Source: Butyrivibrio hungatei
Lineage (GTDB): Bacteria; Bacillota; Clostridia; Lachnospirales; Lachnospiraceae
Reading direction: 5' to 3'
Assembly: GCF_900101605.1 (NCBI RefSeq)
Contig: NZ_FMUR01000007.1
Coordinates: forward strand, 145,709 to 209,708
DNA: 64,000 bases
In this document: positions 47,723 to 56,910 of the stretch, piece after piece
Layout: every line of letters begins with the position of its first letter
How positions within the stretch are numbered: the stretch's first letter is position 1
Made by a program: the position numbers and the translations under genes
Notes under the pieces: generated by a model
The model's input: only the letters and a program-made list of their open reading frames with translations
What the model was told of the DNA's origin: nothing
The model's database searches: none

Positions 47723-48817
47723 ATGTTAATGGTTGCATGGTCCGTAGTGCGCCTGATCTATTGGATGTTGGTAGTGCCATATCTTATCGGACAGCTTTTC
47801 AACTTTATATTACCTGAGGGGAAAAAGACAATAGGAATCACATTTATTCTTGGATTTCTTATTTACATTGCTATATTTGAAATGGTCGCGATTCCCTGCA
47901 TAATCAATTATGTTTACGAGTCGTTTACGCATTGCAGACAGATTTATGTGGTGATCGTATCGCTTTTGGCAATCGGCGGATCTTTTAGGTTCAGTAAGTC
48001 GATCTTTAAGAGGGAGATTGTCTGTGACCTTAATACAGAGACCAAAATTTATTATGGAATCTTTATAGCACTTGTTCTTTTTCAAGTGGTAATGAACTTT
48101 ATATATGCACCGTTCAACGGTGATGATGCCGAATATGTGACAAATTCACTTATAGCGCAGCAGTGGGGATCTATGAACAGGATCGATCCTAATGTTGGAG
48201 GCCCAATTGACCTTAAAACGAGAAATGTGCTTGCAGCTGTTACAATGTGGATTGCCTTTATAGCCAAGAGCTCATCTGTACATGCCACTATAGTTTCGCA
48301 TGTAGTAATGCCACTCTTTGTTTTACCGCTTGTTTATTATGTGTATTATCAGATAGGGAAGAGTCTTTTTAAGGAGAAAAAAGAAATCGTTCCCGTATTT
48401 ATGATCTTTATAAATATGCTGTATATGTTTGGAAATGTTTCGCTGAGTACGCCTGCGACATTCCTGCTAATGAGAAGTTGGCAGGGTAAGGCTCTTTTTT
48501 CAAATCTTGCACTTCCGATGATCTTTTGGCTCTTTTTGCTTATGTTTGAAGATGTATCCGCAGTGAACGAGGCGGCCGGAACTAAAGAAAAACTTAAGAT
48601 CACCGCACCCTGCTGGATAATGCTTGCGCTTGTAAATGTACTTTCATGTATCTGTACTGAGCTTGGTGTTGCGCTTGGATGCGGACTTGTTGCAATCCTT
48701 ACGATTGTTTTGTTATATGCATCAAAGAGATGGACTGTGCTTGTAGGAGCTTTTTTGGCGGTTATTCCCAATCTGGCTTATGTTGCCTTTTATTTAATTC
48801 TGGGGGGTGGAGCATAA
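47723..48817 (+). CDS. DUF6077-like membrane protein, N-terminal part (frame interrupted)
   Basis: This 364-residue reading frame has about nine helices and, after the fourth, the motif YAPFNGDDAEYVTNSLIAQQ with an acidic pair as in GT-C-like envelope proteins. It matches the start of DUF6077-type proteins, which as I recall are about 650 residues. It ends just after a run of six G (48802-48807). If one G were absent the frame would continue into the next ORF without a stop. It is either a phase-variable, frameshifted or wrongly sequenced gene, or one of two separate subunits. Confidence 0.65.
   Translation: MLMVAWSVVRLIYWMLVVPYLIGQLFNFILPEGKKTIGITFILGFLIYIAIFEMVAIPCIINYVYESFTHCRQIYVVIVSLLAIGGSFRFSKSIFKREIVCDLNTETKIYYGIFIALVLFQVVMNFIYAPFNGDDAEYVTNSLIAQQWGSMNRIDPNVGGPIDLKTRNVLAAVTMWIAFIAKSSSVHATIVSHVVMPLFVLPLVYYVYYQIGKSLFKEKKEIVPVFMIFINMLYMFGNVSLSTPATFLLMRSWQGKALFSNLALPMIFWLFLLMFEDVSAVNEAAGTKEKLKITAPCWIMLALVNVLSCICTELGVALGCGLVAILTIVLLYASKRWTVLVGAFLAVIPNLAYVAFYLILGGGA
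48802..48807 (+). other. G6 homopolymer at the frame break in the DUF6077-like gene
   Basis: The sequence CTGGGGGGTGG is where the first frame (CTG GGG GGT GGA GCA TAA) and the second (TGG GGG GTG GAG) part. The second frame is +1 relative to the first. Five G would give one continuous gene of about 660 codons. Confidence 0.6.
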
Positions 48818-48818
48818 T

Positions 48819-49697
48819 ATGTACGGAATTTTTATGGAATGTTATGTGGCGCTCAGACAGTATTTTGGAGGCGAATCGGCCGGAGATATCAGGGCATATC
48901 TTAACATGATCGTTTTTATTGCTTCGGCGATATTTATCATGATCAAAGAAAAAGACAAAGTAAAAAAGATACTTTTGGGAATAATGCCACTTGTGATAAT
49001 TGCGGGATTTCTTTTGCCGATAACAAGGATAATATATGTCGGTCATGTTGATAAAGACAGCCCGGAAACGTATTATAGAATATTGTGGTTGATACCCATG
49101 TATATTGTTATTGCATACGCTGCATGTCTGATAATGATGAAAATGAAAAGCGATGCGATAAGAAGAGTGGTAATGGTTGCTGCGGTTCTTGCGATCATGC
49201 TTACAGGCAAACTTGTATATACAAACAGATACATGTATAAGGCAGAGAACATTTATCATATTCGCCAGGATGTTATTGATATATGTGAGCTTATAAAGCC
49301 TGCAGAAGGAGAAGATAATCCGAGGGCGGCTTTTCCCGAAGAACTGACATGGTATGTAAGGCAGTATGATACTCATATTCTTATGCCTTACGGAGCAGAT
49401 ATTATTGAGGGTGAAGCTAAGGGAATGTACTGGGATCCTGTGTATGATGCGATGAAAAATGCAGAGGTCACGGCCGAAGGCGTTGAGATAGTTGATGCCA
49501 AAGCGATTGTTGATGCGGCAAGAGAAGACGGATGCCGATATGTCATCATGCCTGAGGATACCGATAAAAGAAAGTTAAGCAAGGACCTTACGACATTCGG
49601 ACTTACGGTTGTTGATAAAGTCGGTAAGTTTTATGTTTACGAAGATCCGGTTGTGGTTAAAAAACTTGAGAAAAAGAAAGCTGCAGAGTGGAACTAA
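48819..49697 (+). CDS. DUF6077-like membrane protein, C-terminal part
   Basis: The frame is open from 48798 and could start at GTG 48807 or ATG 48819. No good ribosome binding site is seen except the G-run itself, which supports it being the continuation of the upstream frame. About 292 residues: four or five helices, then a soluble tail (about 150-292). It has the ETYYRILWLIP segment expected in the second half of such proteins. A soluble C-terminal domain with KAIVDAAREDGCRYVIMPED follows. Together with 47723 it would make one GT-C-like envelope protein. Confidence 0.65.
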   Translation: MYGIFMECYVALRQYFGGESAGDIRAYLNMIVFIASAIFIMIKEKDKVKKILLGIMPLVIIAGFLLPITRIIYVGHVDKDSPETYYRILWLIPMYIVIAYAACLIMMKMKSDAIRRVVMVAAVLAIMLTGKLVYTNRYMYKAENIYHIRQDVIDICELIKPAEGEDNPRAAFPEELTWYVRQYDTHILMPYGADIIEGEAKGMYWDPVYDAMKNAEVTAEGVEIVDAKAIVDAAREDGCRYVIMPEDTDKRKLSKDLTTFGLTVVDKVGKFYVYEDPVVVKKLEKKKAAEWN

Positions 49698-49710
49698 GGA
49701 AATAAGTTAA

Positions 49711-50595
49711 ATGGATAAAGAAGTGCAACAATACCTCGACAGGGTGCATGAGTCGGATTTTGCAATGCTCTCGGAGGTGGACAGAATATGTAAAAAACAT
49801 AATATACAGTATTATCTTCACGGAGGCACGTTTCTTGGTGCGGTAAGACATCAGGATTTCATTCCGTGGGATGATGATGTTGATATTCTCTTTTTGCGTG
49901 AAGATTATGAGAGATTTCTTGATGTTTATGAAAAAGAGGCTGATAAAAGATTTAAACTCTTAAGATTTGAGAGATATCCGCAGTTCTTTGATTTTATAAC
50001 CAAGATCGCAGATTATGATCTTACCTATGAAGAGACCTCATTTGGAGCGGAAGATTATTATGAGCACAGATATTCTCATCCGACGCTTGATCTTTTTGTA
50101 TTTGATAAAGAGGCTGATAATCATAAATGGCAGCTTATAAGAATGAAGCTTCTCTACGCTCTTGCAATGGGGCACAGGCCTTATGTCGATTACTCTAAAT
50201 TTAAGGGCGTTATGAAGGTTGTTTCATTCCTTCTTACAACTGTAGGAAAGTGCATACCGTTTAAGGTTATCGCATATAAATATATTAAGCTTCAGACACT
50301 TGGCGGACTTGCAAAGAGAGCGCCTGAGGGCGCGGAAGGTGCGGGAGATGAAACAACTCTTTTCATTTCGAATGAGCAGCCCGATCCCAGATACTGGGGG
50401 CTTGATTTTGATGCAGACCATTTAATATACGGGCCTGATACAGCTAAGATAAGAGGCAAGGAATTCCCTATTCCGAAGAATCACGACAAGTGGCTTAAGA
50501 AGACTTACAAGGATTACATGAGTCTTCCGCCCGAGGATAAAAGAGTTCCTATGCATGTAAATGTTATAAAGAAAAACGAGGACCGATCATTATGA
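49711..50595 (+). CDS. LicD family phosphotransferase
   Basis: LicD proteins transfer phospho-substituents such as phosphocholine or phosphoribitol from CDP-activated donors to surface glycans. This 294-residue protein has the nucleotidyltransferase-like core YYLHGGTFLGAVRHQDFIPWDDDVDI (key parts GGTFLGAVRH and PWDDDVDI), conserved across the family. The last 4 nt overlap the next gene (ATGA), a cytidylyltransferase that could supply the CDP donor. This coupling supports a CDP-alditol or CDP-linked substrate over a nucleotide-independent role. Length is normal. Confidence 0.9.
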   Translation: MDKEVQQYLDRVHESDFAMLSEVDRICKKHNIQYYLHGGTFLGAVRHQDFIPWDDDVDILFLREDYERFLDVYEKEADKRFKLLRFERYPQFFDFITKIADYDLTYEETSFGAEDYYEHRYSHPTLDLFVFDKEADNHKWQLIRMKLLYALAMGHRPYVDYSKFKGVMKVVSFLLTTVGKCIPFKVIAYKYIKLQTLGGLAKRAPEGAEGAGDETTLFISNEQPDPRYWGLDFDADHLIYGPDTAKIRGKEFPIPKNHDKWLKKTYKDYMSLPPEDKRVPMHVNVIKKNEDRSL

Positions 50596-51305
50596 AAACA
50601 ATAGCACTGATAATTGCCGGCGGTACGGGAGCCAGAATGAAGCAGGACATTCCCAAGCAGTTTCTTACGGTAAATGAGAAGCCTGTTATTGTATATACGC
50701 TTGAGGCGTTTCAGAATCATCCCGAGATTGATTCCATCGCCGTAGTGTGTGTTGAAGGCTGGGAGCAGATGCTTATGGCATATGCAAGGCAGTTTAATAT
50801 TACCAAACTTGAGTACGTCGTTCCGGGCGGAGAGAACGGACAGGGTTCCATACGAAACGGTGTTTATGAACTTGAGAAGAATTTTGATTCCGATTCGATA
50901 GTGCTTATCCATGATGCGATAAGACCAATGGTTTCCGCGGAGATCATATCCGACTGCATAATGAAGACAAAGCAGTACGGAAACGCCATTACGGCCATTC
51001 CGTGTGCGGAAGCCATGCTTACCACAACGGACGGCGAAATGTCGGATAAGACATATCCCAGAGACAATCTTAAGAGAACCCAGACTCCGCAGGGATTCAG
51101 GCTCGGAGAGATCTGTGATCTTCACAGAGAGGCTCTTTCAAAAGGAATTACAGGTTCTGTCGCATCTTGTACGCTTATGACCGAACTTGGAAGAAAAGTA
51201 TATTTTTCACAGGGTTCTGAGAAGAACATAAAACTTACGACAGTAGACGATATTGACATCTTTAAGGCGCTCCTCATCAGTAAAAGGAGTGAATGGTTGA
51301 AGTAA
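50592..51305 (+). CDS. IspD/TarI-family cytidylyltransferase
   Basis: This 237-residue protein belongs to the family that includes 2-C-methylerythritol-4-phosphate and ribitol-5-phosphate cytidylyltransferases. Its motif AGGTGARMKQDIPKQFL has the CTP-binding residues, and VLIHDAIRP, RTQTPQGF and TTVDDIDIF follow. The ATGA overlap with licD, and its place in a surface-glycan cluster, favour a TarI-like or other CDP-sugar role over isoprenoid synthesis. Sequence alone does not decide. The MBOAT gene starts one base after its stop. Confidence 0.88.
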   Translation: MKTIALIIAGGTGARMKQDIPKQFLTVNEKPVIVYTLEAFQNHPEIDSIAVVCVEGWEQMLMAYARQFNITKLEYVVPGGENGQGSIRNGVYELEKNFDSDSIVLIHDAIRPMVSAEIISDCIMKTKQYGNAITAIPCAEAMLTTTDGEMSDKTYPRDNLKRTQTPQGFRLGEICDLHREALSKGITGSVASCTLMTELGRKVYFSQGSEKNIKLTTVDDIDIFKALLISKRSEWLK

Positions 51306-51306
51306 A

Positions 51307-52767
51307 ATGCTTTTTAATTCATACGAGTTTATGCTTTTATTTCTGCCGATATTTCTTGCGGCGTATTTTCTGATAAGGACAAAGATAAAAGATCATAAGA
51401 AAAAAGAAAGCCTTTTGAACATATTGATGATCATAGGCTCTCTTATTTTCTACGGTCTTTTCGATATTAAAAACACAGCTATTTTATGTATGAGTATCTT
51501 TCTCAACATAAATGTCATAAACTGTATCAGGTTAAAGAAAAATGCGAAAGTTTGGATGATCGCAGGTGTCGCGATAAATATTGCGATGTTGCTTTTCTTT
51601 AAATACAGTGTTGTATATGCGGGTATGTTCTTTCCCGTAGCTATCAGTTTCTACACATTCAATCAGATTTCCTATATTGTTGATTATTATCGGGGAGAGA
51701 TCAAAGAATACGATCTTATGGACTACCTCATTTATATATTGTTTTTTCCAAAGATATTGCAGGGGCCTCTTATGGGATATCAGGCATTTACAGACGGGCT
51801 TAAAAAAGCATACGAAGAAAGCGTGGATTGGGAAAAACTTATGCGTGGGCTCCTTCTTTTGTCAATGGGACTGTTTAAGAAGGTAATACTTGCGGATACT
51901 TTTGCAAAGGCTGTAGAGTACGGCTTTTCTGCGATTCCGAATCTTGGAAGGATGGAGGCGATACTGACCGCCGTGTTCTATTCTTTCATGTTGTATTTCG
52001 ATTTTAGCGGTTATTGTGATATTGCGGCTTCAATCTGCATGATGATGGGATTTGAGCTTTCGCTTAATTTCAATTCGCCTTATAAAGCGGTTGATATAGA
52101 TGATTTCTGGGATAGATGGCATATTACACTGACTAAGTTTTTTACCAAATATGTATATATACCGCTTGGAGGCAGCAGGAAAGGGCAGTTTAGGACGTAT
52201 CTTAATATCTTTTTCGTCTTTCTGCTTAGCGGAATCTGGCACGGCGGCGGAAGTACATTTGTTGTCTGGGGAATCATGCACGGTGTACTTAGCATTATCA
52301 CAAGGATGATAAAAACAGGGAAAAAGACATCCGAAAATTGTAAGGAAAGTGGGATTGCCACAATATGTAAGAGAATCTGCGGAACTCTTTTTACATTTGT
52401 CTATGTTACTGCGGCATGGGTGTTCTTTAGGGCAGAGAGTATATCCGATGCGCTTCTCCTTTTTAAGAGGATGTTTGTGGGTGGGATAAGGCCTTTTTAC
52501 AGCACGTTTTCCGACGGGTTTAATCTCGATGAATTATGGTATGTGATAAAGGTGACTCCGCTTATGAAGTTTGGTTTTGCGTGGGATATTTGTCTTTGGC
52601 TTTTTCTTATTGCGGGCGGCGTGATGATCTTTTTTGGAAAAAATGCCGTCGAATATTCAAAGAAGTGCAAGATAAATCTTGGCACGACTGTACTTACCGC
52701 GGTGCTTTTGGTATGGAGCATAATCAGTTTTTCAGGCGTGAGTACATTTCTTTATATGAATTTTTAG
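51307..52767 (+). CDS. MBOAT-family O-acyltransferase (second copy)
   Basis: This is a 486-residue polytopic protein with the same order of motifs as the protein at 40766: FFPKILQGPLMGY, DFSGYCDIAASICMMMGF, DFWDRWHITLTKFFTKYVYIPLGG (key parts FWDRWHITL and YIPLGG), and the catalytic His in SGIWHGGGSTFVVWG. It starts directly after the cytidylyltransferase stop, so translation is probably coupled. The likely SGNH partner is at 52807, 39 nt downstream. Overall similarity to the first MBOAT seems moderate, so the two probably act on different acceptors or acyl groups. Confidence 0.92.
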   Translation: MLFNSYEFMLLFLPIFLAAYFLIRTKIKDHKKKESLLNILMIIGSLIFYGLFDIKNTAILCMSIFLNINVINCIRLKKNAKVWMIAGVAINIAMLLFFKYSVVYAGMFFPVAISFYTFNQISYIVDYYRGEIKEYDLMDYLIYILFFPKILQGPLMGYQAFTDGLKKAYEESVDWEKLMRGLLLLSMGLFKKVILADTFAKAVEYGFSAIPNLGRMEAILTAVFYSFMLYFDFSGYCDIAASICMMMGFELSLNFNSPYKAVDIDDFWDRWHITLTKFFTKYVYIPLGGSRKGQFRTYLNIFFVFLLSGIWHGGGSTFVVWGIMHGVLSIITRMIKTGKKTSENCKESGIATICKRICGTLFTFVYVTAAWVFFRAESISDALLLFKRMFVGGIRPFYSTFSDGFNLDELWYVIKVTPLMKFGFAWDICLWLFLIAGGVMIFFGKNAVEYSKKCKINLGTTVLTAVLLVWSIISFSGVSTFLYMNF

Positions 52768-52806
52768 CGCGATTTTAATAAATGCGTGTTCGGGGCGGGG
52801 ATAATT

Positions 52807-53877
52807 ATGAAAAGCTATAAAAGGTACTTTTTCATCTTAATAGGTATGATTCTTGCGGTGTTTGTCATCTGCGGCGCAATCGTTGTATATGTGGATCCAT
52901 TTTTTCATTTCCATACTCCGGTTTCGGGATTTCCGTATATTGTAGACAATCAGCTCAGTCAGAATCCGGGAATGGCGATGAATATGGAATATGACGGATG
53001 TATCATAGGATCGTCTATGACGGTAAATTTTGACACGGACGATTTTAAAGAGATTCTTGGGACGGATACCGTGAAACTTAGCTATAGCGGGGCATATCCG
53101 AGGGATGACTACAATATCCTTTCTTTTGTGTTTGATAAAAATACCCATGCGAGGAAGAAAAATCCCATGAAGCAAGTGTACTTTGCCGTGGATATCCCGA
53201 CTATGACCGCAGATCCCGATGAAACAAAGTATCCGCTTCCCACGCATTTGTATGACAAGAGTGTCATTAATGATGTAAAATATCTCATAAACAAGGATGT
53301 ATTATTTGAATATATTTTTCGTCCTGCCATTCAGAAAAAAGGCTCGGATCTTTCTGAGATTTATTTTAGCTGGTGGACACCCGAGTATTACAATATTGAG
53401 TGGGTTATGCACAACTACGAACAGCCTGAGATAAACCCTGTGGAGACTGAAAAAGACGGGCTTATCGAGAGAACGGAAGTAAATCTTTCAAGGAATATTC
53501 TTCCTTTTGTTGAAGCAAATCCCGATACGGAGTTTTATTTCTTTTTTCCCCCTTACAGTATCCTGTATTGGAACAATGTGATGCGCGAAAATACGTTTGA
53601 AGCGACAATGGAGCAGTACAGATATGTTGCGGAGAGACTTCTTCAGTATGACAATGCAAGAGTGTTTTATTTCCAGACGATGGATGAGACCTTGAACCTC
53701 AGTAATTATGCGGATTATTCACATTATAAACCCGCAATTAACAAATTTATGGTAGAATGCTTTAAGGATGGAAAATATGAAATTAAATCCGTTGATGAGA
53801 TGGATAAGGGATTGAAGATTGTCAGAAAAATGGTTGCAGACTTTGACTTTGCAGACCTTTTTTCGAGGGAATGGTAA
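52807..53877 (+). CDS. DltD/SGNH-like membrane-anchored protein
   Basis: This 356-residue protein has an N-terminal helix (about 8-30), a VDPFFHFHTP motif often seen after the anchor in this type, IIGSSMTVNFD (Ser of block I) and YADYSHYKPAINKFM (Asp/His of block V). It fits the extracellular partner of the MBOAT at 51307. ATG 52807 is preceded by GGGG; an in-frame GTG at 52786 would add seven residues. The final codons overlap the next gene by 7 nt. Confidence 0.8.
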   Translation: MKSYKRYFFILIGMILAVFVICGAIVVYVDPFFHFHTPVSGFPYIVDNQLSQNPGMAMNMEYDGCIIGSSMTVNFDTDDFKEILGTDTVKLSYSGAYPRDDYNILSFVFDKNTHARKKNPMKQVYFAVDIPTMTADPDETKYPLPTHLYDKSVINDVKYLINKDVLFEYIFRPAIQKKGSDLSEIYFSWWTPEYYNIEWVMHNYEQPEINPVETEKDGLIERTEVNLSRNILPFVEANPDTEFYFFFPPYSILYWNNVMRENTFEATMEQYRYVAERLLQYDNARVFYFQTMDETLNLSNYADYSHYKPAINKFMVECFKDGKYEIKSVDEMDKGLKIVRKMVADFDFADLFSREW

Positions 53878-55361
53878 GAAAGATCGCGGGTAGTATGAAG
53901 CACGAGAGAACGCAAACAATATTGAATTGGGGGATGGGGATTGTATCGGCTTTGATGATCTCATTTTTAATCGGGACGATCGTCAGAGCAGCCATGTTTG
54001 TTGTACCGGTGTCGGATGATTATTGGTATGCGGGATCCGGAGTGGGAATCCATGGATTCTTAAAACGCATTGTTTCTGCGTCTAAGTTTACGCAAGACGC
54101 ATACAGACATGAGCAGGGAGCATATTTTACCTCGTTTATCGGTTCTTTATTTAATCCTGTAGCGTACGGCGGCTTTTCTGCGATGAGAATTATTATGGAG
54201 GTCAATGCGTTTCTGGTTTTCGGCGCGGTGATCTTTTTGACAGGTATCATAATAAAGAAGGCTGCGTATGTAGGGATACATGTTGTTTTATTTGTGATAT
54301 TGATGGCGGTATTTCCTCTTGCGGCATATGATTCGTTCAGTGAAGTATTTTACTGGTTTTCCGGGGCTTGTGCATATGGCTTTCCGATTGCGCTGGGATT
54401 TATATCGATAGGTCTTTTTATCATTTATAATCTGAATAAAGAAGTTGCTTTGACGGGAAGAGAACCTTTGGTATTCTCTTTGGCATGTGGAATTGCGGCA
54501 GTCGGAGCATCTCTTGCAATAACGGGGATAGTTGTGTATTTTCTTTTGTGTACGATTATCTATTTTGCAATTAAGAGAAGAAGACTTGAAAAAGATAATA
54601 TGTTAGTATTTATTACATGTCTTGCAGGGGCGGCGGTTAATATACTTGCTCCGGGAAATTATGCGGGGCATGGAATGAAAAACGGCGGCGCAGTTGATGT
54701 AAAAGCAGGAATTATCTATGCGTCGGAGCGTTATATGTACGTGGTAAGGTGGCTTTTTTCTGACAGGAATTATCTGGTTTATGTTATAAGCCTTGTTGTT
54801 GTCGGATACCTTATCTATGACAGGATAAAGCTTTGCAGGGGAGCATGGATGGCAGTCGGAGTTATGCTTTTTGCTTCTCCGTTGATAGCGGCTTTTACAC
54901 CGGTAGTGGGATATGGAATGGAGGAAACTACGAACGGATGCTTTTTTATCACGGTGACGGCTATGACTGCCGCATTTGATAATCTGGCATTGTTTATCGG
55001 ATGGTTAATGGGAAGAACTTTGAAGGGACATAAGAAAATGTCGGTCCTCGCGGTTCTTTATGCAATTATTTTTGTGTGCTTTATAGCGACACCTTTTTCA
55101 CCCGAAAAGTACGTCGTTGTTAAGCTTAACAAGCAGCTTTATGTCGGTGAGCTTCAAAAAAATTATGTTGAGACAAAAAAGATTATAGACAGTTTGTCGA
55201 ATATGAAAGATAGGGATGTTAAAGTTGATGTTCCGACTAATCCTGAATATATAGAGGATTTTTATTCCTTCTTTTTGCTTGACGATCCGGACAGCAGGAT
55301 CAACCGTGATGTGGCAAAGGTATACGGATTAAGCTCTATATCCAATATAAGAGAGGAATGA
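53871..55361 (+). CDS. DUF6056-like polytopic membrane protein
   Basis: This is a protein of up to 496 residues with about ten helices. Motifs are VPVSDDYWYAG after the first helix (acidic pair), YWFSGACAYGFPI and NILAPGN, as in DUF6056-type envelope proteins, probably GT-C-fold transferases. Two starts are possible: ATG 53871, which overlaps the preceding gene by 7 nt but has its purines too close, and ATG 53895 (MKHERTQ), with CGGG upstream. The next gene follows 7 nt later. Substrate is unknown. Confidence 0.68.
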   Translation: MVRKIAGSMKHERTQTILNWGMGIVSALMISFLIGTIVRAAMFVVPVSDDYWYAGSGVGIHGFLKRIVSASKFTQDAYRHEQGAYFTSFIGSLFNPVAYGGFSAMRIIMEVNAFLVFGAVIFLTGIIIKKAAYVGIHVVLFVILMAVFPLAAYDSFSEVFYWFSGACAYGFPIALGFISIGLFIIYNLNKEVALTGREPLVFSLACGIAAVGASLAITGIVVYFLLCTIIYFAIKRRRLEKDNMLVFITCLAGAAVNILAPGNYAGHGMKNGGAVDVKAGIIYASERYMYVVRWLFSDRNYLVYVISLVVVGYLIYDRIKLCRGAWMAVGVMLFASPLIAAFTPVVGYGMEETTNGCFFITVTAMTAAFDNLALFIGWLMGRTLKGHKKMSVLAVLYAIIFVCFIATPFSPEKYVVVKLNKQLYVGELQKNYVETKKIIDSLSNMKDRDVKVDVPTNPEYIEDFYSFFLLDDPDSRINRDVAKVYGLSSISNIREE

Positions 55362-55368
55362 TGCATTA

Positions 55369-56910
55369 ATGAGAAATAAGAGAAACAGAAGAGAAGATTT
55401 TGACATATACAGCGATGATGATTTTGATATTCTTGAAGACGAGCGTATGGATGATTTCGAGAATGATGATTACAGGGACGCCGAAGATTATGAAGATGAA
55501 GCCGGATATGACGGCGATTACAGAGATGATTATGAAGACGACTATGGCGACGAACCTGTAGATGATTATGAGAGCGGCTACGAAGAAGGCTTTGAAGAAG
55601 GTTATGAAGACGATTTCAAAGATGACTTCTATGATTTTGATAAAGAGGATGTAAGATCGTCAGGAAACAGCAAGCGTTCAGGAAGATATGAAGAAGATTA
55701 TCCTGATGCCTATGAAGAGCATGATGATTTTTTTGAAGACTACGAAGATGATGGGCAGGAGGATGAGTATATGGATGACAACAGAGGCAGAAGTCGAAGA
55801 GACAGTCGTTCCAAGCGTTACAGAGATGAGTATGACGATGATGATTATTATGAGGATGACAGAAAGGCGAGGAGAACCGGTAAAAGAGGTTATTCCGAGG
55901 ATGATGACGACGAAGACTACGAGAAAAAGGGTAAGATTCCGCGCTGGGTTCACTTTGCCGTATTGGGAGTTATCGTAGTTATCGTTCTGTATTATGTATT
56001 TCAGATTGTGAAATGGAATCACAGTAGTATTGAGCTGAAAGAGTCTGATGAGAAAAATATTGCGGCAGAGCTTCAGGATTTTATCACCTATAGATCTGAC
56101 GAGCAGAAGGCAGGACATAAGGATGACGGTCAAGAGACAATTCTTATGGTCGGAAATGACGCTATTACTCATGATCTCGGAGATACCGGAATTGCTGCTC
56201 AGATTGAGAAGGCTTCAGGTGCGAAATGCATATCTGCGGGATTTCCCGAGACAACAGTGGCTCGTTCCGCAAACGGAAACGATCCTCTTGATGCTTTTTG
56301 TTTTCCGAGTGTAATTGATGCTATAACAAGCGGAGATTATTCCAAACTTCACGAGGCTACAAGTGCGGTTGACAATGCTTCACTTTTTGAAAACAGTATA
56401 AAGACTCTTGAAGATGTTGATTTTGACAAGGTTGATACTTTGGTCATCTACTACAATGCGCAGGATCTTCTCAAAGGAAGAATCGGAAGAAACCCGGACA
56501 ATCAGTTTGATGAAGTGACATACAACGGAGCGCTTGCTACCGGAATCAAGAAGATTCAGGAGAAGTTTCCTTATATGAGAATCGTCGGCATGACTGTTAC
56601 TTTCTGTTACGGCTTTGACAAGGATGGAAATGTTGTTGCAGGAGACAAGCTTGAACTTGGAAACGGAGATCTTTTCCAGTATTACCTTGGTATGATGACG
56701 GTATGTTCAGAGGCTGAGAATCCCGGAGTAAGCGTTGTGGACAACTATAACGGAGATATTTCTGAGGAAAACAGTAAAGATCTTCTTGTTGATAACATTC
56801 ATGTAAATGCGGAATGTAATAAGAATATAGCCGAGCATTTTGCGGAAGTTTATAAGAATATTGTGGATACGGAAAGCGGATCTGAGACAGAAGGAGAATC
56901 GGAAGAATGA
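55369..56910 (+). CDS. Membrane protein with long acidic cytoplasmic domain and degenerate SGNH-like ectodomain
   Basis: In this 513-residue protein, residues 1-190 are an extremely acidic, Tyr- and Arg-containing low-complexity region (runs such as DEYDDDDYYEDD), predicted cytoplasmic. One helix follows (about 193-213), then an extracellular domain. That domain aligns by eye with the SGNH lipoprotein at 36196. However, block I is ILMVGNDAITHD (no Ser in the GDS position) and block III is YYNAQDLL rather than YGANDF. Block V DNIHVNAE is kept. Catalysis is therefore doubtful; a binding or scaffold role is possible. The end overlaps the next gene by ATGA. Confidence 0.75.
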   Translation: MRNKRNRREDFDIYSDDDFDILEDERMDDFENDDYRDAEDYEDEAGYDGDYRDDYEDDYGDEPVDDYESGYEEGFEEGYEDDFKDDFYDFDKEDVRSSGNSKRSGRYEEDYPDAYEEHDDFFEDYEDDGQEDEYMDDNRGRSRRDSRSKRYRDEYDDDDYYEDDRKARRTGKRGYSEDDDDEDYEKKGKIPRWVHFAVLGVIVVIVLYYVFQIVKWNHSSIELKESDEKNIAAELQDFITYRSDEQKAGHKDDGQETILMVGNDAITHDLGDTGIAAQIEKASGAKCISAGFPETTVARSANGNDPLDAFCFPSVIDAITSGDYSKLHEATSAVDNASLFENSIKTLEDVDFDKVDTLVIYYNAQDLLKGRIGRNPDNQFDEVTYNGALATGIKKIQEKFPYMRIVGMTVTFCYGFDKDGNVVAGDKLELGNGDLFQYYLGMMTVCSEAENPGVSVVDNYNGDISEENSKDLLVDNIHVNAECNKNIAEHFAEVYKNIVDTESGSETEGESEE

